Shown: piece after piece, positions 50,903 to 59,769 of the stretch
Numbering within the stretch: position 1 is the stretch's first letter
Layout of the letters: every line of letters starts with the position of its first letter
Origin: Gloeobacter morelensis MG652769
GTDB taxonomy: Bacteria; Cyanobacteriota; Cyanobacteriia; Gloeobacterales; Gloeobacteraceae
Reading direction: 5' to 3'
NCBI RefSeq assembly: GCF_021018745.1
Contig: NZ_CP063845.1
Coordinates: forward strand, 496,001-560,000
Length of the DNA: 64,000 bases
Notes under the pieces: generated by a model
What the model was told of the DNA's origin: nothing
The model's database searches: none
Seen by the model: the letters and a program-made list of their open reading frames with translations, nothing else
Position numbers and translations under genes: made by a program

Positions 50903-52096
50903 GTGGAAATTTCGCGCCGTGCGGCGTTGCAGGGTTTTGGTTGGTTGGCGGGTGTATCGGCGGTCGCACCGGGGCGGCTGTGGGCGGCCGAAGTGCGCGG
51001 GGTCTCCTCGGTGCAGGGTGTGGGTGTCCCGCCCGGCACGGTGCGGCTTTTGTATAACGAAAATCCCCTCGGGCCTTCGCCGCTGGCGCTCAAAGCGGCC
51101 TCAGAAGTTCTAAGCGGCTGCAACCGCTACCCGATGGCGACGGTCTTCGCGCTGCTTGAGCGGATCTGCGCGCTCCACGGCTTGGGCCTCGCTTCCCCTG
51201 CAGGGACAGCCGATCTCGGGGCGCTATTTGAGGCATTTGAAGCGAGTCCGGTGCTGCTGGGGGCCGGTTCCTCCGAAATTTTGCAGGCGGTGGCCCTGGC
51301 CTGGGGTCTCGATGGGGGTGAATTTGTCGAGGCGTCCCCGGGCTACGGCGCGGTGGGCGCCGCCGCCCAGGAGATGCTGGGGGCGCGGGTGCGGCGGGTG
51401 GCGGTACCGCTCACGCCCGAGTACCGCCACGACACCCAGGCGATGGCCAAAGCCGTCACCCCCAAAACCCGGGTGGTGGTGGTCACCAACCCCAACAATC
51501 CTACGGGCACCGCCCTCAACCTCGCTGAGATCACCCGCCTGGCCGACCGCCTCGATCCAAAAATGCTGCTGGTGGTCGATGAAGCTTATATCGATTTTAC
51601 CGAGGCGCCCGGAGTGATGAGTGCCCTGGGCCTGGCTGCCAGCCGCTCTAACGTGCTGGTCACCCGCACCTTCTCCAAAATCCACGGTCTGGCGGGCCTG
51701 CGGCTCGGTTACGCGGTCGCCTCAGCGCCGGTGCGCGAGCGGCTGCGCCCCTATCTGCTGGGGATGCTGGGGATCAACACCGCCGTCGTGGCCGCCGCCG
51801 CCGCTTCGCTGGCCGATGCCGACTACCTGATACGTTCGCGCCAGGTCGCCCTGGCCGCCCGCGGCCAACTGCTCGCCCGGTTGCCCGAATTCGGCCTCAA
51901 GCCTGTGCCCAGCGACGCACCATTTGTCTGGGCCAAAGTCAAAGGTGACTGCGGCCCGCTGGTCCAGAAACTGGCCCGCGCCGATGTGCAGATAGCCGGC
52001 GGCCAGCGCTGGCAGTTGCCCGGTTACGTGCGCATCTCCACGGGGCTGCCGGCCGAGATGGACATGCTCTTTGCCACCCTCGCGGCGAAAGTGTAG
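50903..52096 (+). CDS. Tat-exported PLP aminotransferase (histidinol-phosphate aminotransferase-like)
   Basis: A 397-residue class I/II aminotransferase resembling HisC but with a twin-arginine signal: ISRRAALQGFGWLAGVSAVA at the N-terminus, cleaving near LWA-AE. The enzyme core has LLYNENPLGPSPLALKAASE, VVVVTNPNNPTGTALNLAEI, LLVVDEAYIDF and the PLP lysine in TRTFSKIHGLAGLRLGYAV. I start at GTG 50903 because AGGAG lies 8 bases before it; GTG 50864 would add 13 residues. Folded export with PLP fits Tat. The substrate in the periplasm is unknown; an exported M14 peptidase follows 8 bases later. Confidence 0.83.
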   Translation: MEISRRAALQGFGWLAGVSAVAPGRLWAAEVRGVSSVQGVGVPPGTVRLLYNENPLGPSPLALKAASEVLSGCNRYPMATVFALLERICALHGLGLASPAGTADLGALFEAFEASPVLLGAGSSEILQAVALAWGLDGGEFVEASPGYGAVGAAAQEMLGARVRRVAVPLTPEYRHDTQAMAKAVTPKTRVVVVTNPNNPTGTALNLAEITRLADRLDPKMLLVVDEAYIDFTEAPGVMSALGLAASRSNVLVTRTFSKIHGLAGLRLGYAVASAPVRERLRPYLLGMLGINTAVVAAAAASLADADYLIRSRQVALAARGQLLARLPEFGLKPVPSDAPFVWAKVKGDCGPLVQKLARADVQIAGGQRWQLPGYVRISTGLPAEMDMLFATLAAKV

Positions 52097-52104
52097 CGCC
52101 GGGA

Positions 52105-53916
52105 ATGTATAAACAAACGATACTGTGCTGTGCGCTGGTCGGCGCGCATCTACTTGGGACGATACGGCTGGAGAAGGCGATGGCGGCGGAGTCGGCGGGC
52201 GAATGGCAGACGCGGGCGGAGGCAACCAATTACCGCCGCACCAGCCGCTACGACGAAGACATTGCCTACGCGCGGCGCCTGGCGGCAGCTTCGCCGCTGG
52301 TGCAACTGCAGCTTTTGGGCAAAAGTCCCGAGGGGCGGGCAATCCCGGTACTGGTGGTCTCCAAAGACAAAGCCTTTACCCCCGAGGCGGCCCAGGCGAC
52401 AGGTAAAGCGATTGTGCTGGTCAACGCCGCCATCCACCCCGGCGAGATCCCCGGCAAGGACGCCGGCCTCGCCTTTGTGCGGGATCTGGTGATTACCGGC
52501 AAACACGCGACCCTGCTCGACGGGGCGATTTTAATTTTCATCCCGGTCTTCGGCGTCGACGGCCACGAACGCTTCGGCCCCTACACCCGCATCAACCAGA
52601 ACGGTCCTGAGGAATCGGGCTGGCGCACCACTGCCCAGAACCTCAATCTCAACCGCGACTTTCTTAAAGCCGACACCCCCGAGATGCGCGTCTGGCTCGA
52701 TGTCTTCGGGCGCTATCTGCCGGATTTGATCGTCGATACCCACGATACCGACGGGGCCGACTACCAGTACAACCTCACCTACGGCCTGGAGAACGGGGCG
52801 AGCCTGGACCCGGCGCTGGTCGCCTGGCAAAAAGCCGCCTTCGAGGGCGAGATCTTCCCGGCGGTGGCAGCCCGCGGTCATGTCGTCTCGCCCTACATCA
52901 TCCTGCGCGACAGCAAAGATATTTCTAAAGGAATCAGCCAGGATCCTTCCGAGCCGCGCTTCTCCACCGGCTACGGCGCCCTCCAGAACCGCCCGACCCT
53001 GCTGGTGGAGACCCACATGCTCAAGGACTACAAAAGCCGGGTGACGGCCACCTACGACCTGCTGGTGGAGATTTTTGCCTACCTGAATCGCCACCCCGGC
53101 AAGTTGCGCACCCTGGTTGCCCGGGTGGACGAGCAAACCATCGCCCGCGGCCGTCGCTACGACCCTAACTACCGCTATCCGCTCACCTTCAAGCTCACCG
53201 AGCGCAGCCGACCGTTTCAATTTCAAGGATTCGAATCGACCCTTGAGCTGAGCGCCATCTCCGGCAGCACCTGGGTCCGCTACGACCCCACTAAACCGAA
53301 AACCTTCACCATTCCCCTATTTGACGAGGCGGCGGTCGAAAAAGCCGTAGCGCCGCCGCTTGCCTATGCAGTGCCAGTCTCGCTCACCGAGGTGATCGAT
53401 CGCATCAAAGCCCACGGGCTTCGCTACCGGACCCTCGATGCTGCGCTTACCCTGGCGGTCGAGACTTACGAATTTAGCTCCCCGGCCTGGGAATCGGCGC
53501 CCTTCGAGGGCCGCATCCGGCTCAAAGACTTCAAAGCCACTCCCATCCAGCGTCAGATTACCTACCCGGCCGGATCGCTGGTTGTCCCCCTCGACCAGCG
53601 CGCCGCCAACGTCGCAATTCATTTACTTGAGCCAGAGGGTCCCGATTCGCTCTTGCAATGGGGTTTCCTCGACGCCATCTTCGAGCAAAAGGAGTACGCC
53701 GAAGATTACGTGATGGAGAAGATGGCCCGCGAGATGCTGGCGCGCGACCCGAAGCTCAAAGCCGAGTTTGAGCGCAAGGTCTCGCAGGAACCCGCCTTCG
53801 CCGCGAGTCCCGAGGCGCGGCTCGAATTTTTTTATCGCCGCACCCCCTACTGGGACGATCGCTACAACATCTATCCCATCGGCCGGGTCAGCGCACTGGA
53901 GAATCTGCCGAGGTAA
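52105..53916 (+). CDS. M14 family zinc carboxypeptidase, exported
   Basis: A 603-residue peptidase. The first 28 residues look like a signal peptide (hydrophobic ILCCALVGAHLLGTI, then AMAAES). The zinc motif is HPGE (H111, E114) in VNAAIHPGEIPGKDAG; LNLNRDFLKADTPEMRVWLD and LIVDTHDTDGADYQYNLTYG supply the next ligands and substrate-binding Arg. The C-terminal half is a beta-rich accessory region. It starts 8 bases after the Tat-exported aminotransferase, so the two are co-transcribed and may act on the same periplasmic peptides or amino acids; that link is inferred. Confidence 0.87.
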   Translation: MYKQTILCCALVGAHLLGTIRLEKAMAAESAGEWQTRAEATNYRRTSRYDEDIAYARRLAAASPLVQLQLLGKSPEGRAIPVLVVSKDKAFTPEAAQATGKAIVLVNAAIHPGEIPGKDAGLAFVRDLVITGKHATLLDGAILIFIPVFGVDGHERFGPYTRINQNGPEESGWRTTAQNLNLNRDFLKADTPEMRVWLDVFGRYLPDLIVDTHDTDGADYQYNLTYGLENGASLDPALVAWQKAAFEGEIFPAVAARGHVVSPYIILRDSKDISKGISQDPSEPRFSTGYGALQNRPTLLVETHMLKDYKSRVTATYDLLVEIFAYLNRHPGKLRTLVARVDEQTIARGRRYDPNYRYPLTFKLTERSRPFQFQGFESTLELSAISGSTWVRYDPTKPKTFTIPLFDEAAVEKAVAPPLAYAVPVSLTEVIDRIKAHGLRYRTLDAALTLAVETYEFSSPAWESAPFEGRIRLKDFKATPIQRQITYPAGSLVVPLDQRAANVAIHLLEPEGPDSLLQWGFLDAIFEQKEYAEDYVMEKMAREMLARDPKLKAEFERKVSQEPAFAASPEARLEFFYRRTPYWDDRYNIYPIGRVSALENLPR

Positions 53917-53982
53917 TCTGCAACGCTTGTCCTGGCTGGGTATCTTCTTATACTGAGAGCGACTTGCAGCAGGAGCAGGGCA

Positions 53983-54672
53983 ATGGTGAGCCGTGAACGC
54001 GATCCGAAAACCGGCAAGGTGACCTTCAAAGGGACGCCGGGCAACGACAATATCCGGGTGAGCAACCGGCGCAACGCTGCCGGTGCAGTGGACGGCCTTC
54101 TGGTGATCGTGCTCGATGCCCACGGCAAAGAGTGCGAGCGCTTCTCTTTAGACCGCGAAGAATTCAAAGACGGCCTGTGCATCCGCGGTGGAGCGGGCGA
54201 CGACATTATTCAGGTGGACGAAGATGTCGAATTTGACCTCGAACTGTACGGCGAGGAGGGCAATGACCTGATTATCGGCGGCGCGGGCAACGACCTCATC
54301 GATGGCGGCCCCGGCAATGACCGGCTGTACGGCGGCGAAGGCAACGACACCATCTACGGCGGCGATGGGGATGATTTGATTGACGGCGGCCCCGGTGACG
54401 ATAAACTTTACGGCGGCGCGGGCAACGACAAAATCCTGGGCGGCCCCGGTAACGATCTGCTGGACGGCGGCCCTGGCGACGACTGTCTGGTCGGCGGCCC
54501 CGGCGACGATATTTTGATCGGTGGTGAGGGCAACGACCAGCTCTTTGGCGGCGAAGGCATGGACCGGCTCATCGGCGGCACCGGCAAGGACATCGTCCAC
54601 GCCGACCTCAGCGACCTGCCCGTGCAGCGCGGCGGCGACGGCTCAGACACCGTGCACATCGACCGGGGTTGA
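53983..54672 (+). CDS. RTX-type calcium-binding repeat protein
   Basis: A 229-residue protein. The first 85 residues begin KVTFKGTPGNDNIRVSNRRN and form a short beta region. Residues about 88-205 are a run of nonapeptide GGxGxDxxx repeats (GNDLIDGGPGNDRLYGGEGN and so on, more than ten units) that fold into a calcium beta-roll. There is no enzymatic domain and no N-terminal signal; RTX proteins use a C-terminal signal and type I export, but no exporter genes adjoin. The repeats are also visible as near-identical DNA blocks (54250-54600), a possible recombination site. Confidence 0.85.
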   Translation: MVSRERDPKTGKVTFKGTPGNDNIRVSNRRNAAGAVDGLLVIVLDAHGKECERFSLDREEFKDGLCIRGGAGDDIIQVDEDVEFDLELYGEEGNDLIIGGAGNDLIDGGPGNDRLYGGEGNDTIYGGDGDDLIDGGPGDDKLYGGAGNDKILGGPGNDLLDGGPGDDCLVGGPGDDILIGGEGNDQLFGGEGMDRLIGGTGKDIVHADLSDLPVQRGGDGSDTVHIDRG

Positions 54673-54733
54673 GCGGTGTGGCGCTTACAGTTGCCAGTTC
54701 GCCGACCCCCGACCCTTGCTTCAGAAACGTTCT

Positions 54734-54743
54734 GTTATAGGAC
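54734..54743. repeat. Target-site duplication, left of IS4-family element
   Basis: GTTATAGGAC at 54734-54743 recurs exactly at 55658-55667, immediately outside the inverted repeats. A 10-bp duplication fits IS4-family insertion. Confidence 0.9.
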
Positions 54744-55657
54744 CTGAGTGACGGACAAAACGCCATGCTCAGGCCACCTGTCTTCGCTCGACAATCGGCC
54801 CAAACTCTATCTGCTCCAGCCTTTGACGGCACTGCCGCCGACTGCTCATCGCTGGGGTCGGGTCGGGTGCACCGCTCAGCCGGACTACCTCCTGCAGCGG
54901 TAGCCGCTCGCCCAGACTGCGCTTTACCCATTTGATGCCAATCTTGCGGTAGCTCATCCCTCCAAACCAATGCGCATCCACCCGGCTGCGCTCGCCTAAC
55001 TCCACGACTGCCGCTCCCTGCGACACCCCGTACAATTCGGCCAGGGCGACGACCAGATACAGGCGCGAGAGGGCCTTGACCTGCCGAATCCGACAATCCT
55101 CCAGCTTCAAACAGCCGGATTTGTTGTCCTTGAATTGCTGTTCCGTTTGGAAGCGCAGCCCATATTCCCAAAGGGTTTGTAGACTGACCGGTTCGTCAGA
55201 AAGGACATACCAACGTTCTTTGCCCCGCTCGGGATGGGCCATGACCAGATGCACTTTGCCATAGCGTTGTTTGCCCACCCGCACCGACGGCCACAACTGC
55301 ACCTGCCGGGGAGGGATGGCCACACTGCCTAAGCGAAACGAGCCGCCACCGGGAGGGTGAATCCACAGCCCCGCTTTGAGGCGCAGCCGCCAGTGCCAGC
55401 CCAGATACTTCAGATGTCGAATCAGGGCCAGCTCCACAAAGCCCCGGTCGGCCAGCAGCAGAACCTTGACCCCTTCGGGCAAGCGACGGGCGGCCTGGTT
55501 GAGGAGGAGCCGGTAGTCTTCGAGGCCAAGGTGACGATGGAAGCCGACGGTGCCAAGCATTGGGAAACGTCTCGCAAGAAGAAACGTCCGCAGGGTACCC
55601 CAGGCACCGAGCGCGAGTCAGCCCTGCTCACTACTTGGCGATCTGTCCGTCACTCAG
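54744..55657. mobile_element. IS4-family insertion sequence, internally deleted (914 bp)
   Basis: Ends are the inverted repeat CTGAGTGACGGACA (left, 54744) and its complement (right, ending 55657), continuing imperfectly for about 21 bases, and flanked by an exact 10-bp target duplication. At 914 bp it is too short for a full IS4-family element, and the transposase lacks its N-terminal half, so a deletion removed internal sequence while sparing both ends. It can probably move only with help from an intact relative. Confidence 0.88.
54769..55617 (-). pseudogene. IS4-family transposase, N-terminally deleted
   Basis: The open frame (from 55617, first ATG at 55560) gives the C-terminal half of an IS4-type DDE transposase. 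The second catalytic Asp lies in VLLLADRGFVELALIRHLKY. The YREK signature is complete: Y-x2-R-x3-E-x6-K in EYGLRFQTEQQFKDNKSGCL. The N-terminal part with the first Asp is missing and the frame is closed by TGA at 55618-55620, so the gene is non-functional. Confidence 0.88.
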
Positions 55658-55667
55658 GTTATAGGAC
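55658..55667. repeat. Target-site duplication, right of IS4-family element
   Basis: GTTATAGGAC, identical to 54734-54743. Confidence 0.9.
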
Positions 55668-55686
55668 AGGCAGGTCCACCTTCGGC

Positions 55687-57074
55687 TTAGTACGACAGTG
55701 ATAGATCGGCTGAAAGCCTCTCGCTGAGCCGTTTCTGGTGGTAGTACTTTGCGACGGTGCGGTGCCGTCGTCGCCACTCCAGCCACTCCAGTCTTTCTCG
55801 CAAAGGGCGTGGTTCTGGCCACAGGAAACTCCCAAGCAATCGCCGGAACTCCCGCACGCTTACAGGTAATAGAACCCACACCGCTTCTTGAATGTATACA
55901 AGCTCCCGCTGCTGCCGGGCAGCATTTTTTTTACATCGATCGCTTGGGCACGCAGGACCGTCATCACCGCGTGGGCCAGCAGCGACAGGGTGACGTGCCG
56001 GTGCCAACCGTGCCAGGTGCGCACCTCGTACTGATCCAGGCCCGCTTCGCCCTTGGCGTCTTGGAAACCTTGTTCGATGGCCCACCTCCGACCGATCACC
56101 CCCACCAGTTGCTCCGGGGTCGTGCCGACCGGTGCGAGGGCGAGGAAGTAGGCCACTTTGTCCGGCTCGCCCAAGTTGCGGCGGCCGATCACCCAGCGCC
56201 TCAGGTGCGGCTTTTCCGGGTGTCCCAAAGCAAGGGCGGTCCAGCGGTAGAAACGGGGCCCTTTGGAGCCCTCCCCGCAACTGAGGATCCTCCATGTTTC
56301 GGCTCCTTGCTGCGTGACCAGGGTTTCCACCCGATGCGTCTTCTGTCCGATCCAGACGGCATGGTCCTTCTGAACGGCAAGGACGTAGTTCAGGCCCAGT
56401 TCCTCGACGCAATGGCGCAAGCGGTGGTCGGTGCCGTAGAGGGCATCGGCCGCCACCCATCGGGCAGGCGCCCCGGCCTGGACGGCCCGTTTGAGCATTC
56501 TTCGGGCAAGTTGGATCTTGGTGGCAAATTCTGCTCCCTCCGGCACCCAGGCCTCGCGGCAGCGTTGCGGATTGTCCGTCCAGCTTTTCGGCAAGTAGAG
56601 TGCGCGGTCGATAAAGGCGTGCCCCTTCGCAGAGGCATAAGCCAGGAACACGCCCACCTGGCAGTTTTCCGTGCGTCCGGCGGTGCCTGAGTACTGCCGC
56701 TGCACGCCGACAGATTTGGTGCCCTTCTTCAAAAAGCCGGTCTCATCGACGATGAGCACGCCATCCGGGTCTCCCAAGTGCTCGACTACATAGCGCCGCA
56801 GGTCATTCCTCAGTCCGTCCGCTTCCCAGCAGGCGCGGTTGAGGAAGTGCTGGAAGTTGGAAGGGTCGGTGTCACCGGCGAACTCGGCCAACTGCCAGGA
56901 GTTCTTGCGCTCGATGGGGGCCATCAAGGCTTTGAGGTAGAGCAGGCAACGCTCTTTGGCTTCCAGACGGCGGAAACGCCAGCAGATGCGGCCGGCCAGA
57001 TAGTCGAAGTGTTGTTGCTAGGCGGAGGCGGTATCTACGGCTGCCTGACTCGACGAAGAGTACGATGCGTTCAT
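55687..57074 (-). pseudogene. IS701-family transposase with in-frame stop and frame change
   Basis: From ATG 57074 the frame reads MNASYSSSSQAAVDTASA, a TAG stop (57018-57020), then resumes QQHFDYLAGRICWRFRRLEA. The DDE_5 core follows: LIVDETGFLKKGTKSVGVQR, QYSGTAGRTENCQVGVFLAY, AADALYG and RRWAIEQGFQDAKGEAGLDQ. At a run of eight A (plus-strand T at 55925-55932) the C-terminal 80 residues continue only in the -1 frame (NAARQQRELVYIQEAVWVLL onward) to the stop at 55687. The stop could be a single CAG-to-TAG change; the A8 run could be a slippage mutation or a recoding site. Confidence 0.82.
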
Positions 57075-57137
57075 GGTGGTGAAAGGCTTGCGGCATCAGT
57101 ATTCTACCCGTCCCTACATCTACCGCTGTCGTACTAA
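55687..57137. mobile_element. IS701-family insertion sequence, decayed (about 1.45 kb)
   Basis: Inverted ends TTAGTACGACAG (55687) and CTGTCGTACTAA (ending 57137) bracket a transposase gene of the IS701/DDE_5 group, with imperfect pairing for several further bases. No exact direct duplication flanks it: the outer four bases are TTAG and CTAA. It lies 19 bases from the right duplication of the neighbouring IS4-family copy. The transposase carries a stop codon and a frame change, so the copy is probably dead. Confidence 0.82.
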
Positions 57138-57228
57138 TTTTGCGCGCAGCTTCAAACGCTGGACCGGGATCCCACCCAGAGAGTTTCGCGATGGCCAGAG
57201 AGAGTGCCAAAACTTCGGTCAGAAATGA
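57136..57228 (+). pseudogene. AraC-family regulator, 3' remnant
   Basis: Thirty codons immediately right of the IS701-family element encode NFARSFKRWTGIPPREFR and a short tail before TGA. This is the last helix-turn-helix of an AraC regulator and closely matches the end of the intact AraC protein at 61912-62976 (NFARSFKRWAGTSPSAFR). The rest of the gene is lost, presumably through the IS insertions. Confidence 0.7.
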
Positions 57229-57337
57229 ATACTTTTTGGCCGCGGGCGAGCTTTCGCGCCAGTATGCAATGTGCATATTATTAATTATGCAATGTCTACC
57301 AACTGAAACCGTTTGATTGAGATAGGAAAAGATTGAC

Positions 57338-58078
57338 ATGGGATTCAAGTACATTGATGCTCTAGCAACACCTGAGAATTTAGAGAAGTTGATGAAGCTC
57401 ACAGATATGGTTGCTGGAATCACGCGAGAAACATCAAATGTTTTTGACATTGAAGATGCATTGCGTGATAGCCCACTCATGCAGAATTGCTTGACAGCAG
57501 TTCGAGAAGATTCTGCCTCAGCTAAAGCCCTAGAAGAGCGTTATATGGGAGAAGACTATGACATTGAGAAAATGCTCAAAATGCCCCCTCATTCATTGGG
57601 TTGGACTTACGCTAAGGTACTTACCGCATTAGGGTACGATCCGAATTTTTATCGTATACGCGAAATCGAGTCAGATGTTGACTACATCACTCATCGAGTT
57701 CGCAAGACTCACGATCTGCACCACATCCTGACAGGTTTTAGCTTTGATGATTACGGCGAATTAGGCATCATTTCTGTCACAATTGGTCAAATTCGCTATC
57801 CAGCATTTGTTCTCATGGCTCTACTAGCATCTTTACTGAGTTATGTCACTGGTGCTAAAAAAGCAGGGATTAACCATCAGCTTGAGTATAACTTTGACAT
57901 AGCTTCTGCTGGAATTCAGATGGCTAGACAAGCAAAGTCCTTGTTTCCTGTTAAGTGGGAAGAAAATCTAGATCGCCCCTTAGACGAGTTACGCAGCGAG
58001 TTTAACATTCAGCCAGTTACTACTGGTTTATGGAGCTGGTACACTCGCCCAGTTTTACAAGAGGCTATTAGCGCTTAA
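57338..58078 (+). CDS. Coq4-like protein
   Basis: A 246-residue protein of the COQ4 family, which in ubiquinone makers acts in oxidative decarboxylation at ring carbon C1. The metal motif HDxxH-x11-E is complete (H125, D126, H129, E141) in VRKTHDLHHILTGFSFDDYG E. Cyanobacteria make plastoquinone rather than ubiquinone, so the substrate here is unknown. Base composition is far lower in GC than the chromosome around it, and IS remnants lie on both sides, pointing to recent gain from another cyanobacterium or bacterium. Confidence 0.78.
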   Translation: MGFKYIDALATPENLEKLMKLTDMVAGITRETSNVFDIEDALRDSPLMQNCLTAVREDSASAKALEERYMGEDYDIEKMLKMPPHSLGWTYAKVLTALGYDPNFYRIREIESDVDYITHRVRKTHDLHHILTGFSFDDYGELGIISVTIGQIRYPAFVLMALLASLLSYVTGAKKAGINHQLEYNFDIASAGIQMARQAKSLFPVKWEENLDRPLDELRSEFNIQPVTTGLWSWYTRPVLQEAISA

Positions 58079-58298
58079 CAGACATTCGGTAGTGCGCTAG
58101 ACCTATGGATACTTTCTCTGCAACGCACGCTCTCCAGGTTAGCCAGCAGTACCAAACACAGGTCTAGAACATTCCCGAACCGTTGATAAAGAAGTCAGCA
58201 CCTTAACTAGGAACTTTGAATCTAAAAAATAAGATGCTTTTCCCAGTACTTCACAATAAGTATTTTGTTAAACAGAGGAGCTATTACCGAGAGAAATC
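58079..58298. other. Low-GC intergenic region
   Basis: About 220 bases between the Coq4-like and lipoprotein genes. I see no gene; it probably holds the promoter of the lipoprotein gene. Confidence 0.4.
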
Positions 58299-59240
58299 AT
58301 GTTGAGTATTTTACAAACATCAGCTCCAATACTGCGAATGATCATCGTAGTATTGCTACTCAATTCAATTGTGTTGATTGGCTGTCAACGCATAATTCCC
58401 ACAGCACCTCTAACCAGTACAGAACAGAGGGACACTACTGCTAATTCGGACTTGCCGCGAGAGTCAGATGGGCGTTCTGCTAAGTTACTCTCTGCTTTTT
58501 TCGGTCTCGATAATGGATTGCCCCCACGGTCTGAGTTTTTCTGTCGAGGTGCAGAGGGTGCTGATGGGATGCCCGTTATCTTTTCCCACGAACTTGATGT
58601 TGACACGCTCCAGCCTGGTGACTTTCGCGTTACAACGGCTAGCGGCAATGTGGGTAAATTAGTCTGTGTTACCATGCTTCCTGCAATTGACCCCGGTGAA
58701 TTGCGAACTGTACTGCTGGTTGGGGACTTTGGTTCAACTCAAAGTGACCCACCTGTCACCGTTGAGATTGTTGGCAACCTCCATTCAATTGACAACACAG
58801 TCAACTTTAAAGGAGCCATGATTAAAGTCACACCATTAAATTCAGGTCCGACGCTGATTCTTGCTGAGACGTTACCCAAGACGACATGGCGCTTGGGACG
58901 TGAATCCAATGGCAGAGTCGGATCTAGCACAGGATGCCCCACCGAGGGTGTCCAACAAATTGTGCGCGTTGTCTGGGCGGGTGGTGTGACTACCGCCAAC
59001 AATAAGGAACCAGGAGACTTGGAGCGTAATGCGTATCGCGTTACTGTGAAGAAAGCCAATGGTTCAACCACTGATGTTACTCCGTTTGCACTGGGAGACC
59101 TGGCAGATAACGACAATAACCACGAGCTTTGTCTAGACACAACTGATGTACCGGTTTCCGTGTCATTTCCCGCAGGCTATCTCACTGATCCAAACAACGA
59201 CTTAAATCCAGCCACAAGCATTAAAGTCATCCAGCGTTGA
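58299..59240 (+). CDS. Hypothetical lipoprotein
   Basis: A 313-residue protein with a lipoprotein signal peptide: hydrophobic MIIVVLLLNSIVL followed by lipobox LIGC, placing the lipidated Cys at about residue 29. The mature part after a Ser/Thr-rich linker is beta-rich, with IFSHELDVDTLQPGDFRVTT resembling an Ig-like or calcium-binding surface domain, and a C-terminal DLADNDNNHELCLD. No family is recognised. It is low in GC like the Coq4-like gene and probably arrived with it. Confidence 0.6.
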   Translation: MLSILQTSAPILRMIIVVLLLNSIVLIGCQRIIPTAPLTSTEQRDTTANSDLPRESDGRSAKLLSAFFGLDNGLPPRSEFFCRGAEGADGMPVIFSHELDVDTLQPGDFRVTTASGNVGKLVCVTMLPAIDPGELRTVLLVGDFGSTQSDPPVTVEIVGNLHSIDNTVNFKGAMIKVTPLNSGPTLILAETLPKTTWRLGRESNGRVGSSTGCPTEGVQQIVRVVWAGGVTTANNKEPGDLERNAYRVTVKKANGSTTDVTPFALGDLADNDNNHELCLDTTDVPVSVSFPAGYLTDPNNDLNPATSIKVIQR

Positions 59241-59246
59241 CCAAAC

Positions 59247-59402
59247 TTAAGCCCTGGCAGCATGCCTGATTATCTGGCGGGAGCTGGCATCACTTTCTGG
59301 ATAGGCTGTAAGTCGGACGCGCGCAGGCAGCGTACCATCTTGAGAGAGGGAAAGCAGTTGCGCATCTTCTTCAGGGGAGAGATGAATCTGATGGTGAGGC
59401 AT
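59247..59402 (-). pseudogene. IS630-family transposase, N-terminal remnant
   Basis: A 51-codon frame starting MPHHQIHLSPEEDAQLLSLS and continuing QDGTLPARVRLTA before a frame of no similarity and a stop. This opening matches the start of IS630-type transposases (LTxEE...L..LS...LP.R.R.RA). The winged-helix and DDE parts are missing. Confidence 0.55.
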
Positions 59403-59519
59403 TGCTGGGACCAGAGCTACATCCTCATCATATGCACTTTTTGCTGGTTCCCCTACTTAGCAGTCGGTGGAGTGCCGCAGGTGTCGAATCTGGGGTGAGC
59501 GAACGGAAGCTGCTGCTAG

Positions 59520-59769
59520 AGACGACATAGTATTGCTACTGTCAAAATCTGCCTGTGGTCCTGTCTGCCTGCATACAGCACCAGGACGAGTGGTGCTGTG
59601 GGTGAGCTTCTGTAGGGCTGTTTCGCAGTTGTGCTCGGCCCTGACTGCAGCAATTCTCTTGCCATACTTTTATGGTTGACTGCCTTGCCTCTTGCTCAGC
59701 CTGAGCGTTGAATTTCTCCTCGGACTCTGCTTTGCATCGGAAGCATACCAAGGCTGTAGCGGAGGGACC
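59520..59769 (-). pseudogene. Possible IS1634-like transposase remnant
   Basis: On the minus strand, fragments in two frames (CKAESEEKFNAQAEQEARQS, then AVRAEHNCETALQKL) recall the coiled region and Cys-Glu block of IS1634-type transposases. Frames are broken and similarity is weak, so this is tentative. The rest of 59241-59769 holds no gene. Confidence 0.3.

Noticed and set aside
57338-58078. Coq4-like gene as part of an IS
   Set aside because: It lies outside the IS701 ends and encodes a complete metal motif; only its neighbourhood, not its sequence, is mobile-element related.
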